Below are positions 46,101 to 55,655 of a stretch of DNA of 64,000 nt, in pieces. Each line of letters opens with the position of its first letter. The stretch's first letter is position 1. A program made the translations under genes and the position numbers. Below the pieces are notes generated by a model. The model worked only from the letters and a program-made list of their open reading frames with translations, was not told the origin of the DNA and did not search any database. The stretch is from Priapulus caudatus (Eukaryota > Priapulida > Priapulimorpha > Priapulimorphida > Priapulidae). Location of the stretch: contig NW_014577137.1 in NCBI RefSeq assembly GCF_000485595.1, forward strand, positions 362,004-426,003, written 5' to 3'.

Positions 46101-46898
46101 CTACGTGTTACGCGGCTACGTGGTTACGCGTCGTGGTACGCGCGCTACGTCGGTTACGCGGCTACGTGGTTACGCGGCTACGTGGGTACGCCGACTACCA
46201 TGGTTACGCGGCTACGTAGCGACCGGTTACGTGGCGACGCGGCTATGTGGAGATGCGGTTATACGCGGCTACGTTGGCGACGCAGTTATACATGGCTACG
46301 TGCGACCGACGCGTTATATGCGGTGACGCGACTACTTGGCGATGCGGTTACCGCTGTCAACTAATATGGGGGTGCAGGAATTACAAATGAATTTTATCCG
46401 ATTAAAAAAGGGTCCGGAACAGCAGTGTCTGGAAAATCGGTGTTGTAGAACCTACCTGTAGCCTAAGCTAGAATGTAGATTAATAGTAATAATACTACTA
46501 CTAGTACTACTACTAGAAATGCAACTCAAATCGTTCGCACATATGATAGTTAGCTACTACACTTTCCTACTGGTCATACCGTATGCGGGCGGTGTATGTA
46601 AAATGAAAACGAAACGTCACGAATTCTTTAATATTATTATCCCCAATCACAGGTCGGAGTAAATTACTCAGGTAGTTACGTGAGCCGTCGTGATTAATTG
46701 TGAATTATTTCAATATTTGCGACATCGTAATCTACAAGTCAAACCTCTATGAAAATTCACGTTACCAGTTTCTTCAAATACACACCTAAAGTAAAGTGTT
46801 CTGTACATTTGATGTGCTCATAGTAATTCTCCTGTTGTATACTCTGCCTCAGTTTTCTTAGCACACGATTAGCTTCCTTGGCCTCGGTTAGCTGCCAT
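34173..46898 (-). CDS. GET4: GET4 / TRC35 tail-anchored-protein targeting factor, 9 exons
   Basis: GET4 is a cytosolic helical-repeat protein. With UBL4A and BAG6 it hands tail-anchored membrane proteins to GET3/TRC40 for insertion into the ER. Exons: 46898-46786, 42368-42290, 37657-37576, 36984-36838, 36334-36196, 35695-35552, 35318-35243, 34679-34610, 34303-34173. The total is 981 nt, 326 aa, against 327 aa that I recall for human. Diagnostic strings are [67 protein letters not shown] and [15 protein letters not shown]. Exon 1 at 46898-46786 has two compensating indels; the clean duplicate at 40549-40437 supplies the intended reading, but it lies downstream of exon 2 and so cannot be spliced as placed. 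Intron 2 contains a transposon split by a misplaced block. Confidence 0.95.
34815..35083. repeat. 33-bp minisatellite in GET4 intron 7, eight units
   Basis: Eight head-to-tail copies of a 33-bp unit containing gacatggctgtggagagata, nearly identical except for one unit with gctgcggcaggag. The length is a multiple of three and the unit has no stop in several frames, so long frames on both strands read through it. It lies between GET4 exons 7 and 8, and the neighbouring exons splice cleanly around it, so it is not coding. Confidence 0.95.
37160..37500. repeat. Repeat fragment shared with the duplicated block
   Basis: Matches 41620-41980 and 47965-48330 (for example aacaataaaatgtcttagaa, cgtattcaccgaaaactgcc and tggattagcttgt) with moderate divergence. 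In the other two places it is the internal insert of the hairpin-ended repeat, so this is a partial copy in GET4 intron 3. Confidence 0.75.
37781..38442. mobile_element. TA-flanked DNA transposon remnant, 662 bp
   Basis: The ends CAGTAAAATT and its near inverse AAGTTTTACTG are flanked by TA at 37779-37780 and 38443-38444, as for pogo/Tigger or Tc1-type elements. The subterminal regions repeat the 9-mer gacgactta and its complement many times on both sides. The open frame 38004-38318 inside is not recognisable as a transposase. It lies in GET4 intron 2. Confidence 0.7.
38554..39076. mobile_element. TTAA-flanked inverted-repeat element, left part and first right arm
   Basis: The left arm begins AGGCATA at 38554 after TTAA (38550-38553). 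The arm sequence around 38565-38690 is the inverse of 38968-39076 (tattggacaaactaatacgc... gcataatcaatg). A second copy of that right arm, one mismatch in 109, is at 42105-42213 and continues to TATGCCT followed by TTAA at 42221-42224. A single element with TTAA target duplication (piggyBac-like) therefore seems to have been split, and its right arm written twice. Confidence 0.75.
39231..39458. other. Assembly gap of 228 N
   Basis: The duplicated block with the GET4/DPH7 promoter begins on the very next base (39459). Confidence 0.95.
39733..40010. repeat. 16-bp minisatellite (ttacgcggctacgtgg)
   Basis: Tandem units of ttacgcggctacgtgg degenerate rightwards into gcgacgcggttatacgcgg variants. 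Long frames rich in Arg, Leu, Gly and Tyr read through it and are artefacts. The flanks tttttccggacc and gggtccggaac are inverse to each other and suggest that the array sits inside a small transposon. The second copy is at 46070-46350. Confidence 0.9.
40437..40549 (-). CDS. GET4: GET4 exon 1, duplicate with clean reading frame
   Basis: 113 nt starting ATG at 40549 and encoding [16 protein letters not shown] to QMYRTLYF, followed by a GTGTGT donor; it ends two bases into an Arg codon that exon 2 (42368) completes. Compared with the other copy at 46898-46786 it lacks one extra T and has one missing T restored, so this is the better sequence. It is placed 1.7 kb downstream of exon 2 on the gene strand, which cannot be correct for a functional gene. 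Confidence 0.9.
40550..40934. promoter_or_regulatory. Divergent GET4/DPH7 promoter, copy 1
   Basis: 385 bp between the two start codons. It contains a hairpin 12 to 34 bases upstream of the GET4 ATG (40561-40583: accggtaca, 5-nt loop, exact complement), an AT-rich centre (about 40600-40740) and an ETS-like accggaaat at 40764-40772. The head-to-head arrangement implies coordinated transcription of both housekeeping genes. Confidence 0.7.
40935..41117 (+). CDS. DPH7: DPH7 exon 1, duplicate with clean reading frame
   Basis: 61 codons from [16 protein letters not shown] to [14 protein letters not shown], ending at a GTAAGA donor in phase 0, which fits the exon at 50064. The piece [12 protein letters not shown] matches the conserved start of DPH7 proteins. 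The copy at 47277-47459 has four indels that cancel in length. As placed, this exon would need a 9-kb intron; the other copy gives a 2.6-kb one. Confidence 0.9.
41336..41410. repeat. hAT-like transposon end fragment
   Basis: cagtggcggatccgggattt followed by a G-rich stretch resembles the CAGGGGCGGATCCAGG ends of common animal hAT elements. The opposite end was not located. It is repeated at about 47679 in the second copy of the block, and a related ggggcgaatccag occurs at 59552. Confidence 0.4.
41515..42104 (-). repeat. Dispersed hairpin-ended repeat, truncated copy
   Basis: Starts with tagctcatctgacatagtca and the CCGTCCGTC tract, then runs into the longer-form internal segment. It stops abruptly where the duplicated block ends. 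The uninterrupted version is at 47861-49539. Confidence 0.75.
42635..43341. mobile_element. Inverted-repeat element with arms over 200 bp
   Basis: Arms of about 215-225 bp (42635-42850 and about 43115-43341) start ggaaaatagtgctatttcac and remain closely matched to the motif gagaaggtggctgaataagc. The 260-bp middle contains a short open frame (42854-43099) with no recognisable domain. No clear target duplication was found. It lies in GET4 intron 1. Confidence 0.8.
43578..44794 (+). repeat. Dispersed hairpin-ended repeat, full copy
   Basis: Starts aacaagtgccgcggagcgac and ends in catttcactatgtcagatga. It is the best-bounded short-form copy at a locus independent of the large duplication, in GET4 intron 1. 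The CCCCCCACGTCCCGAATATC segment here abuts TTAAGATTTGTGCCC directly, whereas the long form has about 460 extra bases at that point. Confidence 0.8.
45479..45672. repeat. (CT)n and (CA)n compound microsatellite
   Basis: Alternating ctctct and acacac runs, with cacgcacg near 45628-45650. The arrays give artefactual Ser/Leu and His/Thr frames. Confidence 0.95.
46070..46350. repeat. 16-bp minisatellite, second copy
   Basis: Noisy duplicate of 39733-40010 in GET4 intron 0/5' flank sequence; same ttacgcggctacgtgg units with indels. Confidence 0.85.
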
Positions 46899-47276
46899 AT
46901 TGGAAACTTACGCGTACAGTGGTTGTACCGGTGAAAAACGAGTTATAAACATAATCCCAAATCAAATTCTTAATTAATTTGATTTGTTATTTTTTTACTA
47001 GTAAAAAATACTATTTAATTATATTGTAAATTTACCCATGGATAAATATATATATTATAATAAACAATATTTATAACATTTTATCTGAAAACCGCTGCTA
47101 GCGAACCGGAAATATGCGGAACTCGCGTGCTGTTGACTGAAATTTGTAAATAAACGTAGCACAGAACCTGACTGAACACACCGGTTTGCACCAAACGCTG
47201 CTTGCTATCACATTAATTTAACGAACAGAGACATTAGTGAGACAAACACACTAGTTCGATTGTCTGTCTGGTGAGG
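46899..47276. promoter_or_regulatory. Divergent GET4/DPH7 promoter, copy 2
   Basis: 378 bp between the two start codons. Same elements as 40550-40934, with small indels (the hairpin is interrupted as acgcgtaca). By gene order this is the working copy. Confidence 0.65.
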
Positions 47277-50200
47277 ATGCAGAACAGTACAGTGGCAGTG
47301 TTTGGTGCCAATGCCAATGGTGGTGTACATGCTTCGACATCAGTTGTCACAATGCAGTATAGTTGATACGAAATATACTGCAGATTCCATAGGTGGTGTC
47401 CGATTCCTACACGGCAACATCTATTTGTTGCGGCTACATATCAGCTGTGCGAGAGTAAAGTAAGATTTACTACTAACCTCATGATAAATATGTATAATGT
47501 AGTAGCGTTTGTTTGTGTGAGCACAGAGCCAGATCGAGTTAGCCCCACTTGGCTGGGTTAAGTATATATCACATTAGTATATATGTGCAGTGAAGGTGTA
47601 AAATAAGTTAAAAACAAAGCGAGCATTATGCAACGGGGCCATAGGCTGAGCGAATTCCTAGTGGGTGGGGGGGCAGTGGCGGATCCGGGATTTTAAGGAG
47701 GGGATGAGAAACAGGGGGCGTGGGGTCTGGGCCCTGGAGGCCCTCCACAGAAAATGTTGAAAATGTAGATCGCACGAGATGGTATTTGATGCACTTTTGA
47801 GTACATGTACAACCTTTATTTCTGACTACGACAATTCTCTTTTAGTAGAACAATTTATTTTTTTAGCTCATCTGACATAGTCAGATGCAGCTTGTAGAAT
47901 CGCATGAGGCGTGCGTCGTTGCGTCATCCGTCCGTCCGTCAACAGTTGGGCACAAATCTTAAAGCGATTTTTGCCCGAGAATTTTCAGTGTTTTTCACAA
48001 TTTCATGATAGCTATCGTTATTGCGTGCAGTAACAAGCATTGGCTAGAGTAACATAAAATGTCTTAGAACTTCGTATTCACCAAAAACTACCAGTTTCGA
48101 ACTACTGGCTGGTTTCGAACTAGTTTCGTAAACATTCATTTTCTGTTATCTTGAACTAGGCGGAAGTGTGGATTAGCTTGTACCCACCGCTTATCTGCCA
48201 TAGACAAAGCATGGCTCTCTCAAATCATGCACTTGTTTTCAATTACATCACCGACACAAATACAAGTTTACAATTCTGCATTAGGCATTGTCGCGACACG
48301 ATAAAATGCATTGCTGTTACGATGTGTTCATATCCAATTTTCTATCCTATAACGGCATAAAATCTTAGTATTTTTAATGTTGGTGTAATCAGTGATATTT
48401 TTCGCTGTTGATGAGACTATATTCAGCTATATTTAGTTTTTCTGAGCAAAAATCTCGCAATAGTCATTTTAACCGCTTGACGTATGGTCACGATATTCGG
48501 GACGTGGGGGTGGGGGGGGGGGGGTTGTAATCGAAACGAGTTGGGATGCGAAGCTGGGGGTCAGAGGTCAAAGGTCAAGAGGTGTAAAAGAAGGGGGAAC
48601 TTCCCTCCTTAACTTAAGGTTATAGGGAGGAATGCACATTGCGGCACAAATCTAAACGGTCGACCTAGGCTTGTGATAGTCGATGTATAGCATCATGGTA
48701 GGAAAAGCCATCACTGTGCCGAAATTGGAGGTCACAGGTCAAAGGTCAATGGGCACAGGGCAGATTTTAGACATTTTCTGAGGACATGGTTGACGGAGCG
48801 ATTGAAAACTTTTTTGTTTCAGCGGTGACCTAGCATTTTTATGGCTTATATGAAAGGACCATGAAATGTACTTTCTGCGACATGCGAAGAGTAAGTGTTG
48901 GATAACCTTTTGACCCTCAAGATGCAGGTTAAACATGGATTTGTTTACTGTTAGAAAGAATTTGACTGCCGGGTTTGCTAGTAGAATCTATACATGCCTG
49001 TATGTATGAGGCTACAATGTCACAGTGAAATTTCAAAAGCTAAATTTGGTTGAAGAAGGTTTATGCTCCTTAAATCGTATAATTTCTATGGCATTCTGTA
49101 TTGTCAGTATGTTACATGTAACGTATGCCACTGCCAGTGGCCACTGCCAGTGCATGTGGTGGTTTGACTGTGTAGTTTTGCCTGCATTAATTAGTTACAG
49201 GTGGCAGCTCTCTATTTCAGCCTGTAGGCTTGCGTAGGTAAATGGATGAGTGCTTACCTATTCTGTCTTGCAAATAGTTGTTGCTACTACGTACGATGGA
49301 GCTTCCATCTTTAATCTGAAGACACTTAAACGTACGCGCCATCTCGTGGCAACTTTTATAACGATCCCAACGAACATTCCTTTGAGAAGGTTCCTGATAC
49401 CATCCCTGTCGCCTTCCACTGTTTCGGCGTGTATGTGAACACATTTGGGACTAACAGGGTTTACTAGAATCCCACCACTCCACCACAGAGTCACCGCAGT
49501 AGACGTTAGATGAGCGCTGTTCCTCCGCGGCACTTGTTTAATTTTGCTCCAAAATCTAGAGGGGCGGGTACCCCCCCCCCCAGGCTATGGCCCTGTGCAA
49601 ATTTTGCGTTCATACCTGCCTATACGCTCTATCTTTTTGTGAGTTTGTGCATTTTGTGTTGCCGAGGAGCATTTGAACAACGTTTACGGGGAATTATTGC
49701 TATCAGTACCTGTTAATAGGAGAAGGAGAGTGGATATATCTACTCTCATTCACCTATTAAACCGTATAAACACTAAAACTTCGGTAGTCAGTATAATTCG
49801 TGTTCATTTACTATACAAGTTGATTATTGAAATGGCTTAAGTGTCTGTCGTTAGTCTGCTAGTCTTGTTAAGGAGTTGTATATTGTTTCATTCCATTTCA
49901 GATTTGTTTCAATATTAACAGCTCAATTAGCTAAGTTTTCACCTGACTAAGTTGGTCCAACTCAGCCTATTTCTGGCCTAGACATTCCCCGTTCATTTCC
50001 TATATATACTGCTGGTTGTAGTATCTAGTTCTAGATTGCACACGTATCTGTTATTACTTTCAGCATAATGCAGGGAGCACACGGGTTGGGGAGGTGACAC
50101 TGTTCAGTGCTGACGGTGTTAAACAGCTGAAGAAATGCCATTCAGTCTCGTGTGCTGGTATTTTAGACTGCAAATGGTACACCATCGCACTGAACAGCCC

Positions 50201-51971
50201 ACCAATGCTGGCTGCAGCACTATCGTCTGGAGACGTTCTCTTTCTTGAGCTGCAGGAAGTGTGTCAGAACAGTTGCCTCGTTGAGAAGCACAGGTTGTCA
50301 ATTGGCAAAGATAGTATAGCCCTCTCCCTTGACTGGACAGCATTTGAGAATGACAGGTAAGAAGTTTTTTGTCTGTGGTCTTTTTTTGGTGAGTTATGAG
50401 GCAGATATGTTAAAAATAAAAGCTGATAAAAGGCATTTCAAATGCTGATAATGTATGGCAATTGTTTTAATGTGTTGGTAAGATTTTAATAAAGTCAGAT
50501 GTGTAGATATTTCTTATAGTTATAATTGCAATGTTACATGGTCAGAAACAGTGAAACATAAAACTATCACCACATTTATCTATGTAAAGCTATTGGGCCC
50601 TAGAATAGTGTGATATCAAAATTGGTGATTTAAATTTTTCTGTGACAGTGCGTCAGTCATAGTGAGTGATTCACTAGGGAATCTAAGCCTATGTGAGGAA
50701 GGGCAATCTGAATTCTCTGTAATGCAGCAATGGCAGGCACATGATTACGAGGCTTGGATTGCAGCGTTTGATAAATGGAACCGAAACGTCTTGTACTCTG
50801 GTAATTTTGTAATGCCTTGTGAAAAAATACTGCACAATAGAAATCAACAAAAAACTATTAATATTAAAGAAATTAATGTGTATTTAAGTGCTAAATCTTG
50901 CTATTTCGTTAAAAGCAGCTGTTCAATTATATGCCTGACTAACATTCTGTTGGTTAATATAATGGGAGATTGAAATTTTAGGTGGCGACGATTGTAAGTT
51001 GAAAGGCTGGGATATCCGAGCGCCGCCTACTTTGCCAACATTCACAAGCAAGCAGCACTCTATGGGCGTTTGTAGCATACAGAGTAACAAACATCGGGAG
51101 CACTTGTTTGCATCAGGAAGGTGTGCGCAGTTCTCTCTTTTACATTTGACGAGTTTTATTTGTATAAATCATGAGACTGGTGGAATGCAGTCATTCACTT
51201 GTTTCATTATGAAAAATTGTGTACTGACAGTTGAATGTAAAGACTTCATATGTGGAATGAAATTGTTTTATTATAGCTATGATGAAAAAATACTGCTATG
51301 GGACAACAGGAACATAAAGTGCCCACTGTCTACAACACATGTTGGTGGTGGAGTCTGGAGGTTAAAATGGGAACCATTATATGGAGACCATCTTCTAGCT
51401 GCTTGCATGCACAACGGATTTCACATTCTGGATTGTACAAATTTGGAAGGTTACTTATCACATCGTAACTGTTATTGAAAAGGCAATTTTAGTGCTGTAC
51501 TCTGTTGTGACATTAATCCATCAATGGTTCAGTAACCAAACGATTAAATAATATCACAAGGTGTAATTGGAAACCAAAGCATGTGAAGTAGGATGATATA
51601 TCAACGATGACATAAATCACCATGTACCCTCTTTTGCAGAGAATGGGCAGAAGATTGTGGCCTCTTATATGGAGCATAGTTCCTTAGCTTATGGTGCTGA
51701 CTGGGGAATGCCTATAGCCCAATTGGACAGAAATCAAAGTACTGCAGGAGATGGCAATGCCACAGACAGCATAAGGAGAAATATTGACGGTGACACGTCT
51801 GGAAATGCTTCAGACAACCGACGCAGCGTAGAGCGTGGTGCAGCTGAATGCCTCAAAACTGTGCCAAACACGTCTCAGCACACGAGCTTGACATCGAAAT
51901 GCTTGGGATACACGCTTGCGTCCTGCTCATTCTATGACCACGTCATGCATCTGTGGCAGTGGTGCTGGTAG
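47277..51971 (+). CDS. DPH7: DPH7, diphthine methyl ester hydrolase (WD40), 6 exons
   Basis: DPH7 (WDR85) removes the methyl ester from methylated diphthine on translation factor EF2, allowing the final amidation to diphthamide. Exons: 47277-47459, 50064-50356, 50649-50800, 50982-51120, 51277-51449, 51640-51971. The sum is 1,272 nt, 423 aa; the human protein is about 450 by my memory. The protein is a WD40 propeller. Conserved pieces are [116 protein letters not shown] and the final ATCSFYDH-like [15 protein letters not shown]. Exon 1 here has four indels that cancel in length; the clean version is 40935-41117. The last exon contains a poorly conserved Asn/Ser/Arg-rich insert. Divergent partner of GET4. 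Confidence 0.95.
47861..49539 (-). repeat. Dispersed hairpin-ended repeat, long form
   Basis: Reads in the opposite direction to the copy at 43578-44794: hairpin tagctcatctgacatagtca at 47864, CCGTC tract, about 460 bp of extra internal sequence (47968-48470), then the shared body, ending gatgagcgctgttcctccgc... acttgttt. It occupies DPH7 intron 1. Confidence 0.8.
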
Positions 51972-52615
51972 CGTATCGTGCAGGACATAAGATGCTATGC
52001 CTGTGATTAAGCAGATGTGTAATCAACTGATAGCTAAATTGTGAATCTAAAATATATCTGTGTTCTGCCCTCTTCTTGCGTGTGTGGATTTGTATTGCTT
52101 GGTCAGTTTACAGCACTAATGATTGTACACACAGTATAACTTGTTGTATATTCATATAAAGCATAAATTTGTTGAAATCTACATATTTTTATATGTCTTT
52201 ATACGTTATACCAGCTTATACTACTGTTATGTAGAGCTGCAATGATTAATTGTGATATAACTAATGACAATACAATTCCGCAATGTGCCAAAAATACATC
52301 TGTAGTCTGTACTCAACTCGGGTCAACCGTCCACTCGATGCCTTCATTAATTTGAATTTTGGTCAGGTGCACCAATCATGTTTTCGTGAAATAGCTGGAG
52401 CATGCTGATTCGACAATGTCATATTCACTGTCTAATCACTACGTGCCTTGTAAATTCTGACTATATTTCCACGAAATGGAATGACATTTCTGAAAAGATA
52501 TGCACACAAGCCGTGTGCACAGATGCTGTTTGGCTGGACGATTGCTTATACTAACGTATTTAAAGTAATCAGATCATGCATTGCGTATTGCGACGATTCA
52601 TTACTGTGTTATGTA

Positions 52616-52986
52616 CAGTGTTGTAGGTCTCGAGGCCGATTTTTTTGGTCTCGGAGTGCAATGACTCGGACTCGGACTCAAAGACTCTGGTCGAGGCCGG
52701 CTCGAGGCCACTACATAGTACATAACTGTACATGTTGTAAACATGCAGTTTACAAGAATTTAAAACTAAAACTCCTACCTAATACAAACAAGTGACAGAT
52801 CCAGGGGGCAGGAGACACCCCCCATTTTTTTACAAACACATACATAGAAGTGAGCGGCCTTGTCGGTCTGTGCCCGCCTTTTTTAAAATCAAAACTGGAC
52901 TCTGACTCGGGTGGTGTGAACTCGGACTCTGACTCGGGTGGCGTGGACTCGGGGGGGGGGGGATTGCGGACTCGACTACAACACTG
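52616..52986. mobile_element. Non-autonomous hAT-like element, 371 bp
   Basis: The ends CAGTGTTGTAG and CTACAACACTG are flanked by the 8-bp direct repeat GTTATGTA (52608-52615 and 52987-52994), the target size of hAT transposons. The interior is built from ggactcggactc and ctcgaggc repeats and a G run, with no transposase. Confidence 0.85.
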
Positions 52987-53122
52987 GTTATGTACCATAT
53001 AGTGATAGGTATTGTATTGTGAACTAGGCATATCATTGCAGCCCTACCATTTTGCCTTGTTATGGTACATTGCCATGTTGCTTAGCTGTGTTAATAGTGA
53101 TTGCACACAACTGAGCATTGTT

Positions 53123-53148
53123 ACCTCCGCCAGGGGCTTGGCGGAGGT
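53123..53148. repeat. Short hairpin acctccgcca
   Basis: acctccgcca, 6-nt loop ggggct, and its exact complement tggcggaggt. It stands just before the tandem repeat and probably marks the end of the same mobile sequence. Confidence 0.7.
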
Positions 53149-53290
53149 TATGTTTTCACCGGCGTGTTTTGAGTCTTGGTTTGTGGGTTTGTGTACGCTC
53201 GCTGATTGGCTGATTGGCCTGCCGCCGCCGCCGGAACCGCCTGTATCATACAGGTTAAGCCTAACTGAAAAAGTTATGGACGGATTGTCA

Positions 53291-53566
53291 TAAAATTTTC
53301 AGGATACGTCAGAAATGGGCCAACTTAGAATTGATGAGATTTTGGTGGTGATCCGGATCCAATTCATTCATTAATTCATTCATTAATTAATAACATTTTC
53401 AGGATAGGTCAGAAATGGGGTAACTTAGAATTGATTACATTTTGGTGGTGATCCGGATCCAATTAATTAATAAAATTTCCAGGATAGGTCAGAAATGGGG
53501 TAACTTAGAATTGATTACATTTTGGTGGTGATCCGAATCCAATTAATTAATTAAATTTTCACTTTA
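53291..53566. repeat. Three tandem units of about 85-95 bp
   Basis: The phrases ttcaggatacgtcagaaatg, aacttagaattgat and ttttggtggtgatccggatc recur three times at roughly 85-95-bp spacing, separated by ATTA-rich linkers. Non-coding. Confidence 0.9.
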
Positions 53567-53856
53567 ATATTAATTACATTAATAAAAAATTTCACATGAG
53601 CAACTTCAGGCTCCCTGCGCGGAGAGTCTGCTGCTCACCGGACGTGCTCTACGCTCTACTGCTATGCCTTTACCTGCAGATACTACGACCTCCGTTTATA
53701 TTTTTTTTAAATCCAAATGACAGCTCGAGTGCTGACTGAAATATCTTAAAAATCTTAGGTGAAGAGATTTGGAGCAACCCTTGGCAGTGGTTACACCTGA
53801 CTACCAAACCTGTCACTGCTGGAGTGAAAGTTACATGAAAACCTTTCTCATTTTTT

Positions 53857-54900
53857 AGCCTCATCTGACGAAGTCAGATGCCAGCTTTCTAGGAATAGCG
53901 CATAATGAGCGGTGCGGCCAGTGCCTGTCCGCGTGCCCGTTCTTCACCTGTGCCTCCGTCAACAGATTGAAGCACAATCTTTTAAAACGTGATTACGTCC
54001 ACGAATTTCGTCCAGCACCTCAGTCAGCTACATTTGCTGTAGTTAATTTGTACAGAACTAACACGATCTATTTGAAATACAGTTAGTGTTTCTGCTTTTA
54101 CTTTTATGCATTATACTACCTTGCTTATATTTTGCACTAATTGCCGGTGAAAAAACAGTAGAGACGCCAGCTATCGGAACAGTACTGGGGGTAATAGTGT
54201 TAGAACAACAGCTCCTAATTACCAAATCGTCATAGACAATCTTCATGGCCAAAATTTAACCAACCGCTAAAAACATTTATATCAGGTGAGAGATCTCGGT
54301 GACTATATTAGTTAATCGTTAGTTCTTACCTTTAAATCGTACAAAAATGGCCAATATTTTTTGTTACAAATGTTACCATATGAAACAATTCGCTGACGTC
54401 AGTCCCTTTTAACCGCTCGACGTACCGCGTCACCGGTATTCGTTGACGCTTGGGGTGGGGGGGCCGAGTATCGTGAAAAGTGACTGGAGGATGACAATTA
54501 TGGGGGCTCCAAGGTGTGAAAGGTCAAGATTGTGTAAATGGAGGGGAACTATTTCCCTTAAAATTTTTAACTTTAAAAAGTTATAGCGAGGAATACGGAA
54601 TTGCTGCCACAAAATCTTACCACGCGCTCGACAATATGATCTTAATATTCGCGTGTATGGTAGTGTGCATGGGCCAGCGAAAACCCATCACCAGTTGCTC
54701 CGAAATTGGACCCCCGGTCACCCAGGATTCACAGGGCGAGCTGGGGGAAAGGTCAGATTAATTCAGCACCTCTCCCTCCGCGCGACATGGGCCTACATGG
54801 CAGAGGTCCGGAACACGTTTTTTGTTCGCGCTGACCTTCACCCTTTCTCATCACTTTATTACCACACAGGACCCATGACATATGTGCTTATCCACTGACC
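53857..54900 (-). repeat. Dispersed hairpin-ended repeat, diverged long form
   Basis: Starts catctgacgaagtcagatgc with a CGTCC tract, and later contains ttttaaccgctcgacgtacc and the ctgaccttcaccctttctca region. It is clearly related to 47861-49539 but old. Confidence 0.6.
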
Positions 54901-55194
54901 CGTCGGCGACGACGTACAGTGTCGACTCAACCTTTGCCCCTGCAAAAGCGGAGGCAGTTAACATGCGATCTTCTGCTGAACTCGCTTCATATTGCCCGTC
55001 AGTAGTTGTCATATTCATGGCACATCCATAATCTAGAAACCCAATAAGCCTGGATCTGATTTGTTATTATTTACCTGTTTTCTGTATTTTTCTATCCTTA
55101 TCCATTTAACTATTTTTACAAATATTTACATGATTTATTTACAACAATTTAATAACAACAAATAAGTTTTACAACAATTAATATATTTTGTTTT

Positions 55195-55216
55195 AATAGG
55201 GTTAGGGTTAGGGTCA
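55195..55216. repeat. Short telomere-like run
   Basis: taatagggttagggttaggg: about three TTAGGG units, without visible terminal repeats around it. Confidence 0.8.
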
Positions 55217-55609
55217 CAATGCACCATAAAACAGGAGTTTCAGGCACGCGATTTGTATCAACCAATGGGATTTGGGAGGTATGCAGAATGCAGAAGGTTG
55301 CTGAAATGATGTGTACGCAACTCCGTATCTGCGCATATGCATATCTGCGCCTAACAAATTAAGGTGTCACTACGCACGACTTAAATGTTACGTTTATAAC
55401 CGTAGCAACAGACCTCAGATGAGCCCAGACGCTCTGCGGCTCTTGTTACTTTACAGCGTGTCTGGAGATAAACTTCACCCACTACAAAGCCAAGCAGATA
55501 GTCACAATATTTCGACGTACTATGTAAAATGACGTGAAAAACAAGATACACCTACATAGAAACGATGCCAGTGACCTTTCTTTTAAAACCAGTTTATTCT
55601 ATTCATCAT

Positions 55610-55614
<5 letters not shown>

Positions 55615-55652
<38 letters not shown>
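55615..55652. repeat. (TA)n microsatellite
   Basis: About 17 consecutive TA units. Confidence 0.95.

Positions 55653-55655
<3 letters not shown>

Larger units (their letters stand above)
45797..48455. repeat. Duplicated block, copy 2 (GET4/DPH7 promoter region, functional placement)
   Basis: Same sequence as 39459-42104, placed so that GET4 exon 1 is upstream of exon 2 and DPH7 exon 1 is upstream of exon 2. The sequence is noisier, with indels inside both first exons. At its right edge it continues without a break into the rest of the hairpin-ended repeat, so this location is the natural one. Confidence 0.9.
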
